Assembly: GCA_029319145.1 (NCBI GenBank)
Contig: CP119753.1
Span: 496,001 to 560,000 of the forward strand
Length of the DNA: 64,000 nt
DNA from: Microbacter sp. GSS18
GTDB taxonomy: Bacteria > Actinomycetota > Actinomycetes > Actinomycetales > Microbacteriaceae
Direction: 5' to 3'
The translations under genes were made by a program, and so were the position numbers. Under the pieces are notes generated by a model, which worked only from the letters and a program-made list of their open reading frames with translations, searched no databases and was not told where the DNA came from. Positions 24,864 to 35,782 of the stretch are shown piece by piece; the stretch's first letter is position 1; the number at the start of each line of letters is the position of its first letter.

Positions 24864-26018
24864 ATGTCTCTGCTGCGCTCGGCCCGGTTCCCCGCGATGG
24901 TCCTGCTCGGGGCGGCGATCCTCGGGCTCATCGTGGCGAACTCGGCGCTGGGACACGCCGCGAGCGAGATCAAGCACACCTACATCGGCATCCCCGGCGT
25001 GTTCGAGATGTCGGTCGGACACTGGATCCAGGACGGCCTGCTGGCGCTGTTCTTCTTCGTCGTCGCCGTCGAGCTGCAGTTCGAGCTCACCAACGGCGAG
25101 CTGAACTCGGCGAAGAAGGCCCTGCAGCCGGCGATCGCCGCCGCCGGCGGCGTCCTCGTGCCGATCCTCATCTACCTCGCCTTCGCGTGGGGCACGGAGT
25201 CGGCGGCCGGCTGGCCGATCCCCACCGCGACCGACATCGCGTTCGCGCTCGGCGTCCTCGCGGTGTTCGGCCGCGGGCTCCCGTCGGCGCTGCGGGTGTT
25301 CCTGCTCGCGCTGGCGATCCTCGACGACATCGTCGGCATCGTGTTCATCGCGGTGCTGTTCACCGCCGACGTCAACTACGCCATGCTCGGCGGCGCGGCC
25401 CTGCTCGTGGTCGTCTTCGGGTTCCTCAGCCGGCGCCTGAGCGCACGCAATCAGGGCCTGATCACGGGCGCCCTCATCGTCGTCGGCGTGGCGGTGTGGG
25501 TGCTCGTCTACGAGTCGGGCGTGCACGCGACGATCGCCGGCGTCGCGCTCGGGCTGGCGATGAGCCAGCGCCCGGCGCTGCACGTGCGTCACACGATGGA
25601 GCCGTGGATCAACGCCATCGTGCTGCCCCTCTTCGCCTTCTCCGCCGCGCTCGTGGCGATCCCCCAGGTGTCGCCGAGCGATCTGTCCCCGGCGTTCTGG
25701 GGCGTGCTGGTGGCCCTGCCGATCGGCAAGACCATCGGCATCGCGCTGTCGGGCTGGTTCGCGCTGCGCATCGGGCGCCCCAAGGACGCGTCGCCCCCGC
25801 TGGTCTTCTCGGACCTGCTGGCCGCCGGCGCACTCGGCGGCATCGGGTTCACCGTCTCGCTGCTGCTGAGCGAGCTGGCCTTCGCCGACGCCGCCGAATT
25901 GCGCGACGAAGCCACCCTGGGCGTGCTCGCCGGCTCGGTCATCTCGGTCGTGGCGGCCGCGACGCTCGTATCCTTGCGGGCATGGCGATACCGCAGAATC
26001 GAAGCGCTGACGACCTGA
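24864..26018 (+). CDS. nhaA: Na+/H+ antiporter NhaA
   Basis: 384 residues with 11-12 TM segments. It exchanges external H+ for internal Na+. The ion-binding motif is TATDIAFALGVLA with the neighbouring LAILDDIVGIVFIAVLF, giving the two adjacent Asp residues required for transport. The start follows a GGAAGGA site. mazG begins inside the last 37 bases. Confidence 0.95.
   Translation: MSLLRSARFPAMVLLGAAILGLIVANSALGHAASEIKHTYIGIPGVFEMSVGHWIQDGLLALFFFVVAVELQFELTNGELNSAKKALQPAIAAAGGVLVPILIYLAFAWGTESAAGWPIPTATDIAFALGVLAVFGRGLPSALRVFLLALAILDDIVGIVFIAVLFTADVNYAMLGGAALLVVVFGFLSRRLSARNQGLITGALIVVGVAVWVLVYESGVHATIAGVALGLAMSQRPALHVRHTMEPWINAIVLPLFAFSAALVAIPQVSPSDLSPAFWGVLVALPIGKTIGIALSGWFALRIGRPKDASPPLVFSDLLAAGALGGIGFTVSLLLSELAFADAAELRDEATLGVLAGSVISVVAAATLVSLRAWRYRRIEALTT
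25969..25974 (+). promoter_or_regulatory. Predicted -10 element (TATCCT) of mazG inside nhaA
   Basis: TATCCT is followed by 7 bases and ATG 25982. It lies within the coding sequence of nhaA. Confidence 0.4.
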
Positions 26019-26722
26019 CGGATCCGCTCCGCGAGGCCGCGGACGTCATGCGCGCCGTGCGCGAGACGTGCGTGTGGACGCAGCAGATCGACCACCGGGC
26101 TCTCGTGCCGTACCTCGAGGAGGAGGCCGCCGAGCTCATCGACGCCGTCGAGGCGGGCTCGCGCGACGAGCTGCGCGAAGAGCTCGGCGACGTCCTGTGG
26201 CAGGTGCTCTTCCACGCCGAGATCGCCTCGCGCGATCCCGAAGCCCCGTTCGACATCGACGACGTCGCCCGGGGTCTGACCGAGAAGATGGTGCGCCGGC
26301 ATCCGCACGTGTTCGCCGGAGAGGTCGCGACGACGCCCGAAGAGGTGCTCATCCACTGGAACGCCGCCAAGGCCGCGGAGAAGCGCTCGCGCACGAGCGT
26401 GCTGGACGGCGTGAGCGAGCGGATGCCGACCCTCGCGCTCGCGCAGAAGCTCGTCGGGAAGGCGCGATCGGTGACCCCGGACCTCGTCCCCGATCCGGAG
26501 CCCGGCGGGCGGGACGATGCGCGGGTCGCGTCGGAGCGAGAGCTCGGCGACGCGCTCCTGGGCCTGGTCGCCGCGGCCCGCGCGAGCGGGTGGGATGCCG
26601 AGCGCGCGCTGCGCGAGCGATTGCGGGTGCTGCAGGACGAGATCCGGTCCGCGGAAGCCGGCCGGACGGCGTCCTCGGCGTCGCCGGCGGAACAGCCCGC
26701 GGAGGCGGATCTGGAAGACTAG
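25982..26722 (+). CDS. mazG: Nucleoside triphosphate pyrophosphohydrolase MazG
   Basis: 246 residues. It hydrolyses (d)NTPs to NMP and PPi, for example damaged or excess nucleotides. The MazG core is EEEAAELIDAV (EExxE), then ELREELGDVLWQVLFHAEIA (ExxD), with the metal-binding acidic residues intact, then the HVFAGEVATTPEEVLIHWNAAK region. Start ATG 25982 overlaps the end of nhaA by 37 bases; hisS begins 5 bases after the stop. The C-terminal tail is Ala/Glu-rich. Confidence 0.93.
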   Translation: MAIPQNRSADDLTDPLREAADVMRAVRETCVWTQQIDHRALVPYLEEEAAELIDAVEAGSRDELREELGDVLWQVLFHAEIASRDPEAPFDIDDVARGLTEKMVRRHPHVFAGEVATTPEEVLIHWNAAKAAEKRSRTSVLDGVSERMPTLALAQKLVGKARSVTPDLVPDPEPGGRDDARVASERELGDALLGLVAAARASGWDAERALRERLRVLQDEIRSAEAGRTASSASPAEQPAEADLED

Positions 26723-26726
26723 TGCG

Positions 26727-28016
26727 GTGCCCACCGTGAATCCGCCGCGCGGCATGCGCGACTTCCTCCCCGCCGACAAGGCCCGCCGCGAGCGCGTGCT
26801 CGCCGTCATCCGCGAGCGCTACCTCGCGCACGGGTTCGACGAGATCGAGACGCCGGTCATGGAGGAGTACGGGCGCCTGCACGCCGGCATCGGCGGCGAC
26901 AACGAGAAGCTCGCCTACAACCTGCTCAAGCGCGGGCTCGACGCCGACGCCATCCGTGCCGCCGCCGACGACCCCGCGGCGCTGACCGACCTGGGGCTGC
27001 GCTACGACCTCACCGTGCCGCTGGCGCGGTTCTACGCCACGAACCGAGCACAGCTGCCGACGGTCTTCCGGGCGATCCAGATCGCGCCGGTGTGGCGCGC
27101 GGAGCGCCCGCAGAAGGGCCGTTACCGCCAGTTCGTGCAGTGCGACATCGACATCATCGGCGACGCCTCGCCGCGGGCCGAGGCCGAGCTGATCGTGGCG
27201 ACGCTGGACGCCGTGGACGCGCTGGGCCTCGCGGGGGCCAGCGTGCGCATCAACGACCGCCGCGCGCTGGACTGGATGCTCGAGCACTTCGGCTTCGGCG
27301 CCGACGAGCGGCCGGGGGTGCTGATCACGATCGACAAGCTCGACAAGATCGGGCGGTCGGGGGTGGTGGCCGAACTCCGCGAGCGCGGCGCGGACGCCGC
27401 CGCGGTCGACGCCCTCGCGGCGCACCTGGAGACGAGCGCGCCCGCCGACGGCGCGTTCGGAGCGGACGCCGTGCGCGCGGCGCTCCCGGCGGGCGTCCCC
27501 GACGAGATCGTGGCGCACCTCACCGGGATCGGCGAGGCCGTCACCGCGGCCCGCGCGCACACTGCGGGGGAATCGGTGCCGCTCGTGTTCGACCCGTTCC
27601 TCGTGCGCGGCATGGGGTACTACACGGGGACGATCTACGAGCTCGCCCACCCGTCCGTGGGCTACTCGCTCGGCGGCGGCGGCCGCTACGACGGCATGAT
27701 CGGGCGGTTCCTCGGCCAGGAGGTGCCCGCGGTCGGCTTCTCGATCGGCTTCGAGCGCATCGTCGACCTCGTCGAGGACCACGACGGCGCCGCGGCGGCA
27801 TCCGTCGTCCTGGTGCACGACCGCGACGTGCCGATCGCGCAGCTCGCCGCGCTCAAGTCAGAGCTGGTCGCCGAAGGATCGCGCGTCCGCCTCGAGCAGC
27901 GCACCAAGAACCTCAAGGCGCTGCTGGACCGTGCGACCGCGGACGGCTACGCCGCGTTCGCCACGGTGGCGGCCGGCCAGACGCGCGACGCGCTCGAGCT
28001 CAAGCCGCTCGGCTGA
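26727..28016 (+). CDS. hisS: Histidine-tRNA ligase
   Basis: 429 residues from GTG 26727; GTG 26736 is an alternative start. Class II synthetase: motif 1 region RGMRDFLP, motif 2 VWRAERPQKGRYRQFVQCD, histidine-binding signature LVRGMGYYTGTIYE, motif 3 GFSIGFERI, and a C-terminal anticodon-binding domain. Adjacent mazG and hisS on one strand suggest one mRNA. The 3' end overlaps the convergent permease gene by 17 bases. Confidence 0.97.
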   Translation: MPTVNPPRGMRDFLPADKARRERVLAVIRERYLAHGFDEIETPVMEEYGRLHAGIGGDNEKLAYNLLKRGLDADAIRAAADDPAALTDLGLRYDLTVPLARFYATNRAQLPTVFRAIQIAPVWRAERPQKGRYRQFVQCDIDIIGDASPRAEAELIVATLDAVDALGLAGASVRINDRRALDWMLEHFGFGADERPGVLITIDKLDKIGRSGVVAELRERGADAAAVDALAAHLETSAPADGAFGADAVRAALPAGVPDEIVAHLTGIGEAVTAARAHTAGESVPLVFDPFLVRGMGYYTGTIYELAHPSVGYSLGGGGRYDGMIGRFLGQEVPAVGFSIGFERIVDLVEDHDGAAAASVVLVHDRDVPIAQLAALKSELVAEGSRVRLEQRTKNLKALLDRATADGYAAFATVAAGQTRDALELKPLG

Positions 28017-29253
28017 CCCTCAGCCGCACCGCCCGGCAGCCCGCTCCGATCGCGAAGACCGCGATGCCTGACAGCACGCTCTGCCACGGCAGAGTGAGGC
28101 ACAGGATGCCGCACCCGGCGGCCGCGGCGACCTGGAGCGCCCGCGGGTAGCGCCGCGCGTCGTCGCGCTGGCGCAGGGCGGCCGCGTTGGCGACGAAGTA
28201 GTACACGAGCACGCCGAACGACGAGAACCCGATCGCGCCGCGCACGTCCACGAGCGCCACCAGGACGACGACGAGCGCGCCGACGGCGAGCTCGGCGCGA
28301 TGAGGCACGCGCGAGCGCGGATGCACGGCGGCCAGGACGGGCGGCAGGTCGTGCTCGCGGGCCATCGCGAACGTCGTGCGCCCGATGCCGGCGATGAGGG
28401 CGAGCAGGGCTCCGAGCGAGGCGGCCGCCGCTCCCACGCGGACCACCGGCTCGGCCCACGACCACCCCGACGCTGCGACGGCGTCGGCGATCGGCTCGGT
28501 CGAGGCGGCTGTCGCCGCAGGCCCGAGGGAGGCGAGCAGCGACACCCCGACGGCCGCGTACACGATCAGCGCACCGGCGAACGCGATCACGATCGCGCGG
28601 GGGATGGTGCGCGCCGGGTCGCGCACCTCCTCGCCCATGGTCGCGATGCGCGCATACCCGGCGAAGGCGAAGAAGAGCAGGCCCGCGGACTGCAGGATGC
28701 CGTACCAGCCGGCGCCCCACACGGCGCCCCCGTCGAGCGGGCCGCCCCCGGGCGGCGCGGCGCCCATGGCGGCCACGGCCACCGCGAGGGCGATGAGCAC
28801 CGCGACCACGATGACGCGCGTCGCGGCCGCGGTGCGGCTCACTCCGAGCAGGTTCACGGTGACGAGCCCGACGACGGCGGCGATCGCGACGGGGCGCTCC
28901 CAGCCGGGCGGGGCCGCATAGGCGGCGAAGGTGAGCGCCATCGCCGCGCTCGAGGCGGTCTTGCCGACGACGAAGCCCCACCCGGCGAGGAAGCCCCACC
29001 ACGGGCCCAGCTCGGCGCGACCGTACGCGTACGTCCCGCCCGACGTCGGGTGGGACGCTGCCAGCTGGGCCGACGATGTGGCGTTGCCGTACGCGACGAA
29101 GGCGGCGATGGCGAGCCCGACCAGCAGCCCCGATCCGGCCGCCGCCGCGGCGGGCGCGAAGGCGGCGAACACGCCGGCGCCGATCATCGAGCCCAGGCCG
29201 ATGAAGACCGCGTCGCCCAGCGACAGGCGGCGGGCGAGCGCGGGCGACGTCAC
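28000..29253 (-). CDS. APC-family amino acid permease
   Basis: 417 residues from GTG 29253. Twelve hydrophobic segments. The unwound TM1 motif GLGSMIGAGVFAAF and the TM3/TM6 region FFAFAGYARIATMGEEVRDPARTIPRAI are typical of amino acid-polyamine-organocation transporters of the basic/neutral amino acid type. The start has a TATCGT -10 6 bases upstream. It diverges from the SGNH hydrolase. The substrate cannot be told from sequence. Confidence 0.88.
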   Translation of the reverse strand: MTSPALARRLSLGDAVFIGLGSMIGAGVFAAFAPAAAAAGSGLLVGLAIAAFVAYGNATSSAQLAASHPTSGGTYAYGRAELGPWWGFLAGWGFVVGKTASSAAMALTFAAYAAPPGWERPVAIAAVVGLVTVNLLGVSRTAAATRVIVVAVLIALAVAVAAMGAAPPGGGPLDGGAVWGAGWYGILQSAGLLFFAFAGYARIATMGEEVRDPARTIPRAIVIAFAGALIVYAAVGVSLLASLGPAATAASTEPIADAVAASGWSWAEPVVRVGAAAASLGALLALIAGIGRTTFAMAREHDLPPVLAAVHPRSRVPHRAELAVGALVVVLVALVDVRGAIGFSSFGVLVYYFVANAAALRQRDDARRYPRALQVAAAAGCGILCLTLPWQSVLSGIAVFAIGAGCRAVRLRVSRAA

Positions 29254-29259
29254 GGCCGA

Positions 29260-29265
29260 ACGATA
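29260..29265 (-). promoter_or_regulatory. Predicted -10 element (TATCGT) of the APC permease, leaderless start
   Basis: On the minus strand TATCGT is followed by 6 bases and GTG 29253. Confidence 0.5.
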
Positions 29266-29341
29266 CCGCGCACCGGGGCGCGAACCGGTGGCTTCACCGG
29301 TCGGAAACGCTCCGTTCACCCGCGTGGGGTCGGATCGACCC

Positions 29342-30181
29342 ATGCGGGAATCGCACCCGGCCGCGACGGCGGCCACGGCCGCCACGGCGGCCACGGCGGT
29401 CGCGGCCGTCGCGGTGGCCGTCGCCGCCGGTGCTCTGGCGCTGAGGGTGCTGCTGCGCCGTCAGGCGGCCCTGGCCCGGCGGCGCATCGGCAAGCCGCTC
29501 GGCGAGGACGCCGTCGACGCGGATCGCGTATGGGTCCGGCGCCTGGAGGGAAAGCCGATCGAACTCCTGCTGCTCGGCGACTCGATCGCGGCAGGGCTGG
29601 GCGCCGAGCGGCGCAAGGACACGCTCGGCGGCCGCCTGGCGAAGCTCCTCGCACGCCGGCTGCACCGCCCCGTGCGCCTGCGGACGGCCGCCGTGGTCGG
29701 TGCGGAGTCCTCGCGGCTGGGTCCGCAGATCGACGGGCTGGACGCCGGGTACCGGCCGGACGTCGCGGTCATCGTCGTCGGAGGCAACGACGTGACGCAC
29801 CGCGTGCCGGTCCCGGAATCGGTCGAGCACCTGACGCGGGCGATCCTGCGCCTGCGCGGCCGGGGAGCAGAGGTCGTCGTCGGCACGTGCCCGGATCTGG
29901 GAGCGCTGCGGCCCGTGCCCCAGCCGCTGCGCTCGCTCGGCGCGCGCATGTCGCGGCGGCTCGCCGATGCGCAGGCCCAGGCCGCCGCGGCCGCCGGTGC
30001 GACGCCGGTGTCGCTGCGGCGTGCGGTGGGCCCGGTGTTCATCTCGCATCCCGACGAGATGTTCAGCCTCGACCGCTTCCACCCGAGCGCGCTCGGCTAT
30101 CGGCGGACGGCGGATGCCCTGGTCCCCGCCGTCGCGGCGGCGCTGGCCGGACGGGTCGGTCCGCAGGAGGTGTCGATGTGA
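29342..30181 (+). CDS. Membrane-anchored SGNH/GDSL hydrolase
   Basis: 279 residues from ATG 29342. An N-terminal helix built of ATA repeats and a valine/alanine run (about 5-32) anchors it or acts as an uncleaved signal. The hydrolase domain shows block I LLLLGDSIAAG (nucleophile Ser), block III VVGGNDVTH (Asn) and block V DRFHPSALGY (Asp and His), so the full catalytic set is present. Substrate unknown; lipid or cell-wall ester hydrolysis is likely. Its last 119 bases overlap the convergent gene at 30063. Confidence 0.88.
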   Translation: MRESHPAATAATAATAATAVAAVAVAVAAGALALRVLLRRQAALARRRIGKPLGEDAVDADRVWVRRLEGKPIELLLLGDSIAAGLGAERRKDTLGGRLAKLLARRLHRPVRLRTAAVVGAESSRLGPQIDGLDAGYRPDVAVIVVGGNDVTHRVPVPESVEHLTRAILRLRGRGAEVVVGTCPDLGALRPVPQPLRSLGARMSRRLADAQAQAAAAAGATPVSLRRAVGPVFISHPDEMFSLDRFHPSALGYRRTADALVPAVAAALAGRVGPQEVSM

Positions 30182-30632
30182 CGCGGCGCTTCTCGCGCAC
30201 GTAGACCTCGCGCCGGACGCGGGCCACGACGTCGCCGTCGGCGTCCGTGATCTCGGTCTCGAACCACTCGCGCACCTTCGCCCCGCCCCGTGCGCGCTCG
30301 CGCAGCTCGTCGGCCTTCGCGCGCGGGACCTCGAAGCGCGCCGTCAGCGTGCCGCGTCCCGGCTTGACGAACTCGATCTCGCCGCGGGTGTCCCACACGA
30401 CGTAGTCGCGCCCGAGCTGGTGCATCACGAGCATGAAGTAGTAGGGATCGGTCATCGCCGACATCGACCCGCCGAACGCCGTCCCGACGTAGTTGCGCGT
30501 CACCGGGTTCACGTGCAGCCGCACTTCGGCGTGCGTCCAGTCCTCGGCGAACTCCTTCACCCGGATGCCGCTGAACAGGTTCGGCACCCACAGGCTCATG
30601 CCGAGGGCGAGTCGTCGGGGAGTCATGCGCAT
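30063..30632 (-). CDS. DUF4442-type hot-dog-fold protein (thioesterase superfamily)
   Basis: 189 residues from ATG 30632; ATG 30626 is equally possible. The core (residues 1-140) has the conserved WTHAEVRLHVNPVTRNYVGTAFGGSMSAMTDPYYFMLVMHQLG and the WFETEITDADGDVVARVRREVYVREKR end typical of the family, which resembles acyl-CoA thioesterases. After that the frame stays open for some 40 Arg/Pro-rich residues which lie antisense to the SGNH hydrolase gene. The tail may be real or only an accident of GC-rich sequence. Confidence 0.75.
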   Translation of the reverse strand: MRMTPRRLALGMSLWVPNLFSGIRVKEFAEDWTHAEVRLHVNPVTRNYVGTAFGGSMSAMTDPYYFMLVMHQLGRDYVVWDTRGEIEFVKPGRGTLTARFEVPRAKADELRERARGGAKVREWFETEITDADGDVVARVRREVYVREKRRVTSTPPADRPVRPAPPRRRGPGHPPSADSRARSGGSGRG

Positions 30633-30680
30633 GCACGTCAGGATGCCGGAAGCATCGCAGCGGCTCAAACACGGGCGTTC

Positions 30681-30713
30681 CCCCACTTGTTCTAGTTGTT
30701 ATAGAGTTATCGT
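30681..30713 (+). promoter_or_regulatory. AT-rich promoter with imperfect operator before the GntR gene
   Basis: A -10 TAGAGT (30702-30707) is followed by 6 bases and GTG 30714 (leaderless). The same 33 bases are unusually AT-rich and include TCTAGTTGTTATAGA (30691-30705), in which TCTA and TAGA form an inverted repeat. YtrA-type GntR regulators often repress their own operon from such a site. Confidence 0.45.
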
Positions 30714-31070
30714 GTGCTGCTGAGGATCGACCCCGAGAGCGACGTGCCGCTGTTCGCGCAGATCGCGGATGCGGTGCGCGCCGACGCCGCCGCCGGACGC
30801 ATCCGAGTCGGCGAGCGCCTGCCCGCCGCGCGCGAGGTCGCCGCCGGGCTCGGCGTCAACGTGCACACGGTGCTGCACGCCTACCAGGACCTGCGCGACG
30901 AGGGTCTGCTGGAGCTGCGGCGCGGCCGCGGCGCCGTCGTGACCGCCCAGGCCCGGCTGCTCGCCGAACTGCACCAGAACGTCACCGACCTCGTCGCGCG
31001 AGCGCGCGCGGCGGGGCTCTCGCCCGACGCGCTCGCCGCCCTCGTGAAGGAGATCGCCCGTGACCGATGA
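30714..31070 (+). CDS. GntR-family (YtrA subfamily) transcriptional regulator
   Basis: 118 residues, the short form without an effector domain. The winged helix contains VPLFAQIADAVRADAAAGRIRVGERLPAAREVAAGLGVNVHTVLHAYQDLRDEG, a full GntR head; a short helical tail follows for dimerisation. YtrA-type regulators usually control membrane transport operons next to them, as here: a CPBP protease gene overlaps its 3' end by 11 bases. Confidence 0.92.
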   Translation: MLLRIDPESDVPLFAQIADAVRADAAAGRIRVGERLPAAREVAAGLGVNVHTVLHAYQDLRDEGLLELRRGRGAVVTAQARLLAELHQNVTDLVARARAAGLSPDALAALVKEIARDR

Positions 31071-32046
31071 GCAGATGACCCGACGCGCGCCCGACCCGAC
31101 GGTGCCCCGCCGCGTCCCGTGGGCCGCGGTCGCCGTGTTCGTCGCCCTCGCGTGGGGACTCGCGTGGCTCGTGGTCCTGCCGCTGTGGCTCGGCGACGGC
31201 CTGGCCTCGCCGCTCGCGGCGGTCCTCGTGCCGGCCATGATGTGGACGCCGGCCGTCGCGGCGGTCATCGTGATGTTCGCGATGCGCGTCCCGCGCTCGC
31301 AGCGCCTCCGATTCCTCGGCGTCCGCCCGCTGCGGCCGGCCGGCAGGCTCGTGCTCTTCCTCGCGATCGCTCTCGTGCTGCCGATCGCGGTCGTGGCGGC
31401 CACGATCCTCCTCGCGGCGGCTCTCGGCCTCGTTCGGCTGGACCTCGTGGAGTTCTCGGGCTTCGCCGAGCAGCTCGCGGCGACGGTCCCGCCGGGCACC
31501 GCCCTGCCGCCGGTCGGACTGCTCGTCGCGATCCAGCTCGCGTCCATCCCGATGGGCGCGGTGCTCAACAGCGTTGTGGCGCTCGGCGAGGAGCTCGGCT
31601 GGCGCGGCTGGCTGCAGCAGGCTCTGCTCCCGCTCGGCACGTGGCCCGCCCTGCTGCTGACCGGCGTCGTGTGGGGTCTGTGGCACGCGCCCGTCATCCT
31701 CCTGGGCTACAACTTCGGGCGCCCGGACGTCACGGGCCTGATCCTCATGGTCGGCGGCTGCGTCGCGTGGGGGGTCCTGCTCGGCTGGCTGCGCCTGCGC
31801 AGCGCGTCGCTGTGGCCGGCGGTGCTCGCCCACGGCTCGCTCAACGCGGTGGGGGCGCTCGTGCTGCTGGTCGCGGCAGCCGGAGCACAGCCCGACCTCG
31901 CCGTCGTGGGGCCCCTGGGGCTCATCGCGTGGGCGGTGCTCGCGGTCGTCGTCGTCGCGATCGCGCTGCTGCGCCAGTTCCGCGCCGGCGCTCCGGCGGC
32001 CGAGCCGCTGCGCGCGGACGCGGCGGCGACGGAGGAGGCGCGATGA
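31060..32046 (+). CDS. CPBP-family intramembrane glutamic endopeptidase
   Basis: 328 residues with about eight TM segments. The Abi/CAAX-like motifs are all present: EELGWRGWLQQ (motif 1, EExxxR), WGLWHAPVIL (motif 2, FxxxH-like) and HGSLNA (motif 3, HxxxB). GTG start overlaps gntR; the stop overlaps the next gene as ATGA. In other bacteria such proteins process membrane substrates or give immunity to bacteriocins; the target here is unknown. Confidence 0.9.
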   Translation: MTDEQMTRRAPDPTVPRRVPWAAVAVFVALAWGLAWLVVLPLWLGDGLASPLAAVLVPAMMWTPAVAAVIVMFAMRVPRSQRLRFLGVRPLRPAGRLVLFLAIALVLPIAVVAATILLAAALGLVRLDLVEFSGFAEQLAATVPPGTALPPVGLLVAIQLASIPMGAVLNSVVALGEELGWRGWLQQALLPLGTWPALLLTGVVWGLWHAPVILLGYNFGRPDVTGLILMVGGCVAWGVLLGWLRLRSASLWPAVLAHGSLNAVGALVLLVAAAGAQPDLAVVGPLGLIAWAVLAVVVVAIALLRQFRAGAPAAEPLRADAAATEEAR

Positions 32047-32654
32047 ACCGCGGCGACCGCGCCGTGGGGCGCTTCCTGCTCGTGTCGCTCGTGCTGCCGG
32101 CGGTCCTCGTGCTCGCCGCCGTCGCGGTGCAGCTGGTCGCGCTGCCATCCGTGCCCGACACCATCGCGATCCACTGGAACGCCGCCGGCGTCCCCGATTC
32201 GTTCGCCCCGTCGTGGCTGCAGCCGGTCCTGACCGCCGTGCTCGGGCTCGGACTGCCGGCGCTGATCGCCTCGACGTCCCTGCCGGGGCTGCGTCGGGGC
32301 GACCGCGGCGCGTCGTACCGGCTGATGGGGGCGGTCGCTTGTGCGCTCGCCGTTCTGATCGCCGTGCTCACGACGGCCACGCTGCTCCTGCAGACGGGCC
32401 CGGAGGGCTCGTCGACGCCGCTGCCGCTGTGGCCGACGGTCGTCATCGCCTTCGCCGTCACGGTGCTCGCGGGAGTCGCGGCGTGGTTCGCCCAGCCCGC
32501 GGGCGAGCGCTCCGCGGCGATTCCCGCGTCGGCGGAGCCGCTCCCGCTCGCGCCGGGGGAGCGGGCGATGTGGCTGCGCACCGCCTCGATCGCCCGCGGC
32601 GGCGCGATCGCGATCACCCTCGCGGCGCTCGTGGTCTCGTCGGCCGCCGTCTGA
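32043..32654 (+). pseudogene. DUF1648 membrane protein, N-terminal part (probable frameshift at the 3' end)
   Basis: 203 residues before a TGA at 32652. It has the DUF1648 core DTIAIHWNAAGVPDSFAP and four TM segments, then ends abruptly in LAALVVSSAAV, inside what looks like a further TM segment. The next frame (-1) continues at once with TTGAPVATAWVVTGVAVLLIVLAATT and a PH-like domain, as in intact actinobacterial homologues. One lost base near 32640-32655 would explain it. ATG overlaps the CPBP stop (32043-32046). Confidence 0.65.
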
Positions 32655-32674
32655 CGTGGACCACCGGTGCGCCG

Positions 32675-33049
32675 GTGGCGACCGCGTGGGTCGTCACGGG
32701 CGTCGCGGTGCTGCTCATCGTGCTGGCCGCGACCACCGTCGCCTTCCACGTGCGTGTCGACGACCGGGGGCTGAGCGTCGAGTCGGTGGCGGGAGTCCCG
32801 CGCTTCCGGGTCCCCCTCGGCGATGTCACGTCGGCCGCCGCGGTCGATGTCGTGCCGATGGGGGAGTTCGGGGGCTGGGGCCTGCGGTGGGCGCCGGGTC
32901 GCCGATTCGGCGTCGTGCTGCGCACCGGAGCGGCGATCGAGGTGACCCGCCGCGACGGTCGCCGATTCGTCGTCACGGTCGACGACGCGGGCACCGGGGC
33001 CGCCCTGCTCGAGGCGCTCGCGGAGCGGGCGGCATCGACGCGGTCTTGA
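32675..33049 (+). pseudogene. C-terminal part of the DUF1648 membrane protein, out of frame
   Basis: The frame is open from about 32213 but reads as protein only from about 32650. From GTG 32675 it gives 124 residues: one TM segment, then a PH-like beta domain (FHVRVDDRGLSVESVAGVPRFRVPLGDVTSAA, GEFGGWGLRW, RFVVTVDDAGTGAALLEAL). No ribosome site precedes that GTG, which argues against an independent gene. Could also be a genuine second small gene. Confidence 0.55.
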
Positions 33050-33080
33050 CCCCGCGCCCCGCCGCTTGTTGGCTGGAGTC

Positions 33081-35130
<2,050 letters not shown>

Positions 35131-35192
35131 GCCCGACGTCCCGGTGACGGGCGGGAGTCCCGGCACCGAGACCGACGACCGAGAGGGGGAGC

Positions 35193-35744
35193 ATGGCGAA
35201 GAGTCCTGCTCCCCCTTCCCGTTCCCGCCGTGTCCGCCGCGACCGCGGCGCCGTCGACGTGCGCGGCTGGCTCGCCGGCATCCGCCTGTCGGGCTTCATG
35301 GTGATCATGCTGGGTCTGGTCGTGCTGGCGGCCTTCGTCCTCGTGCCGACCATCGGCACATACGTCGCACAGCGGCAGCAGCTTGCCGCGCTCGAGGCGA
35401 GCGTGCAGGTGAGCGAGGCGCAGGTGGCCGATCTCGAGGCCCAGCGCGCCCGCTGGCAGGACCCTGCGTACATCACCACGCAGGCCCGTGAGCGGCTCTA
35501 CTACGTCCGCCCGGGCGAAGTGGTCTACCTCGTCGACAACGACCTGCCCGACGAGCTCCTGCCGCGCGAGCAGGACGGCGTGAGCGAGGACGTCGAGCCC
35601 ACCCGCACCGACTGGATGGCGCAGCTGGTGCGCTCCGTGACCGAGGCGGGGCTGGCCACCACGGCGGCCGCGCCGCTCACGATCGGCGTGCCCGACCCGC
35701 AGCCGAGCGGCACCGGCACGGCACCCGCGACGCCCGCGCCGTGA
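35193..35744 (+). CDS. Septum formation initiator family protein (FtsB/DivIC-like)
   Basis: 183 residues. Cytoplasmic Arg-rich N-terminus (about 1-32), one TM segment (about 34-56), a coiled coil (QLAALEASVQVSEAQVADLEAQRARW), the family's YYVRPGE motif, then a Pro/Thr tail. FtsB/DivIC binds FtsL and FtsQ at the division septum. The ATG follows GAGGGGGAGC. Located just after eno as usual. Confidence 0.9.
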   Translation: MAKSPAPPSRSRRVRRDRGAVDVRGWLAGIRLSGFMVIMLGLVVLAAFVLVPTIGTYVAQRQQLAALEASVQVSEAQVADLEAQRARWQDPAYITTQARERLYYVRPGEVVYLVDNDLPDELLPREQDGVSEDVEPTRTDWMAQLVRSVTEAGLATTAAAPLTIGVPDPQPSGTGTAPATPAP

Positions 35745-35782
35745 CCCCGCGTCCATTCCAGCCACGTCCCAGGCGCTGGCGC

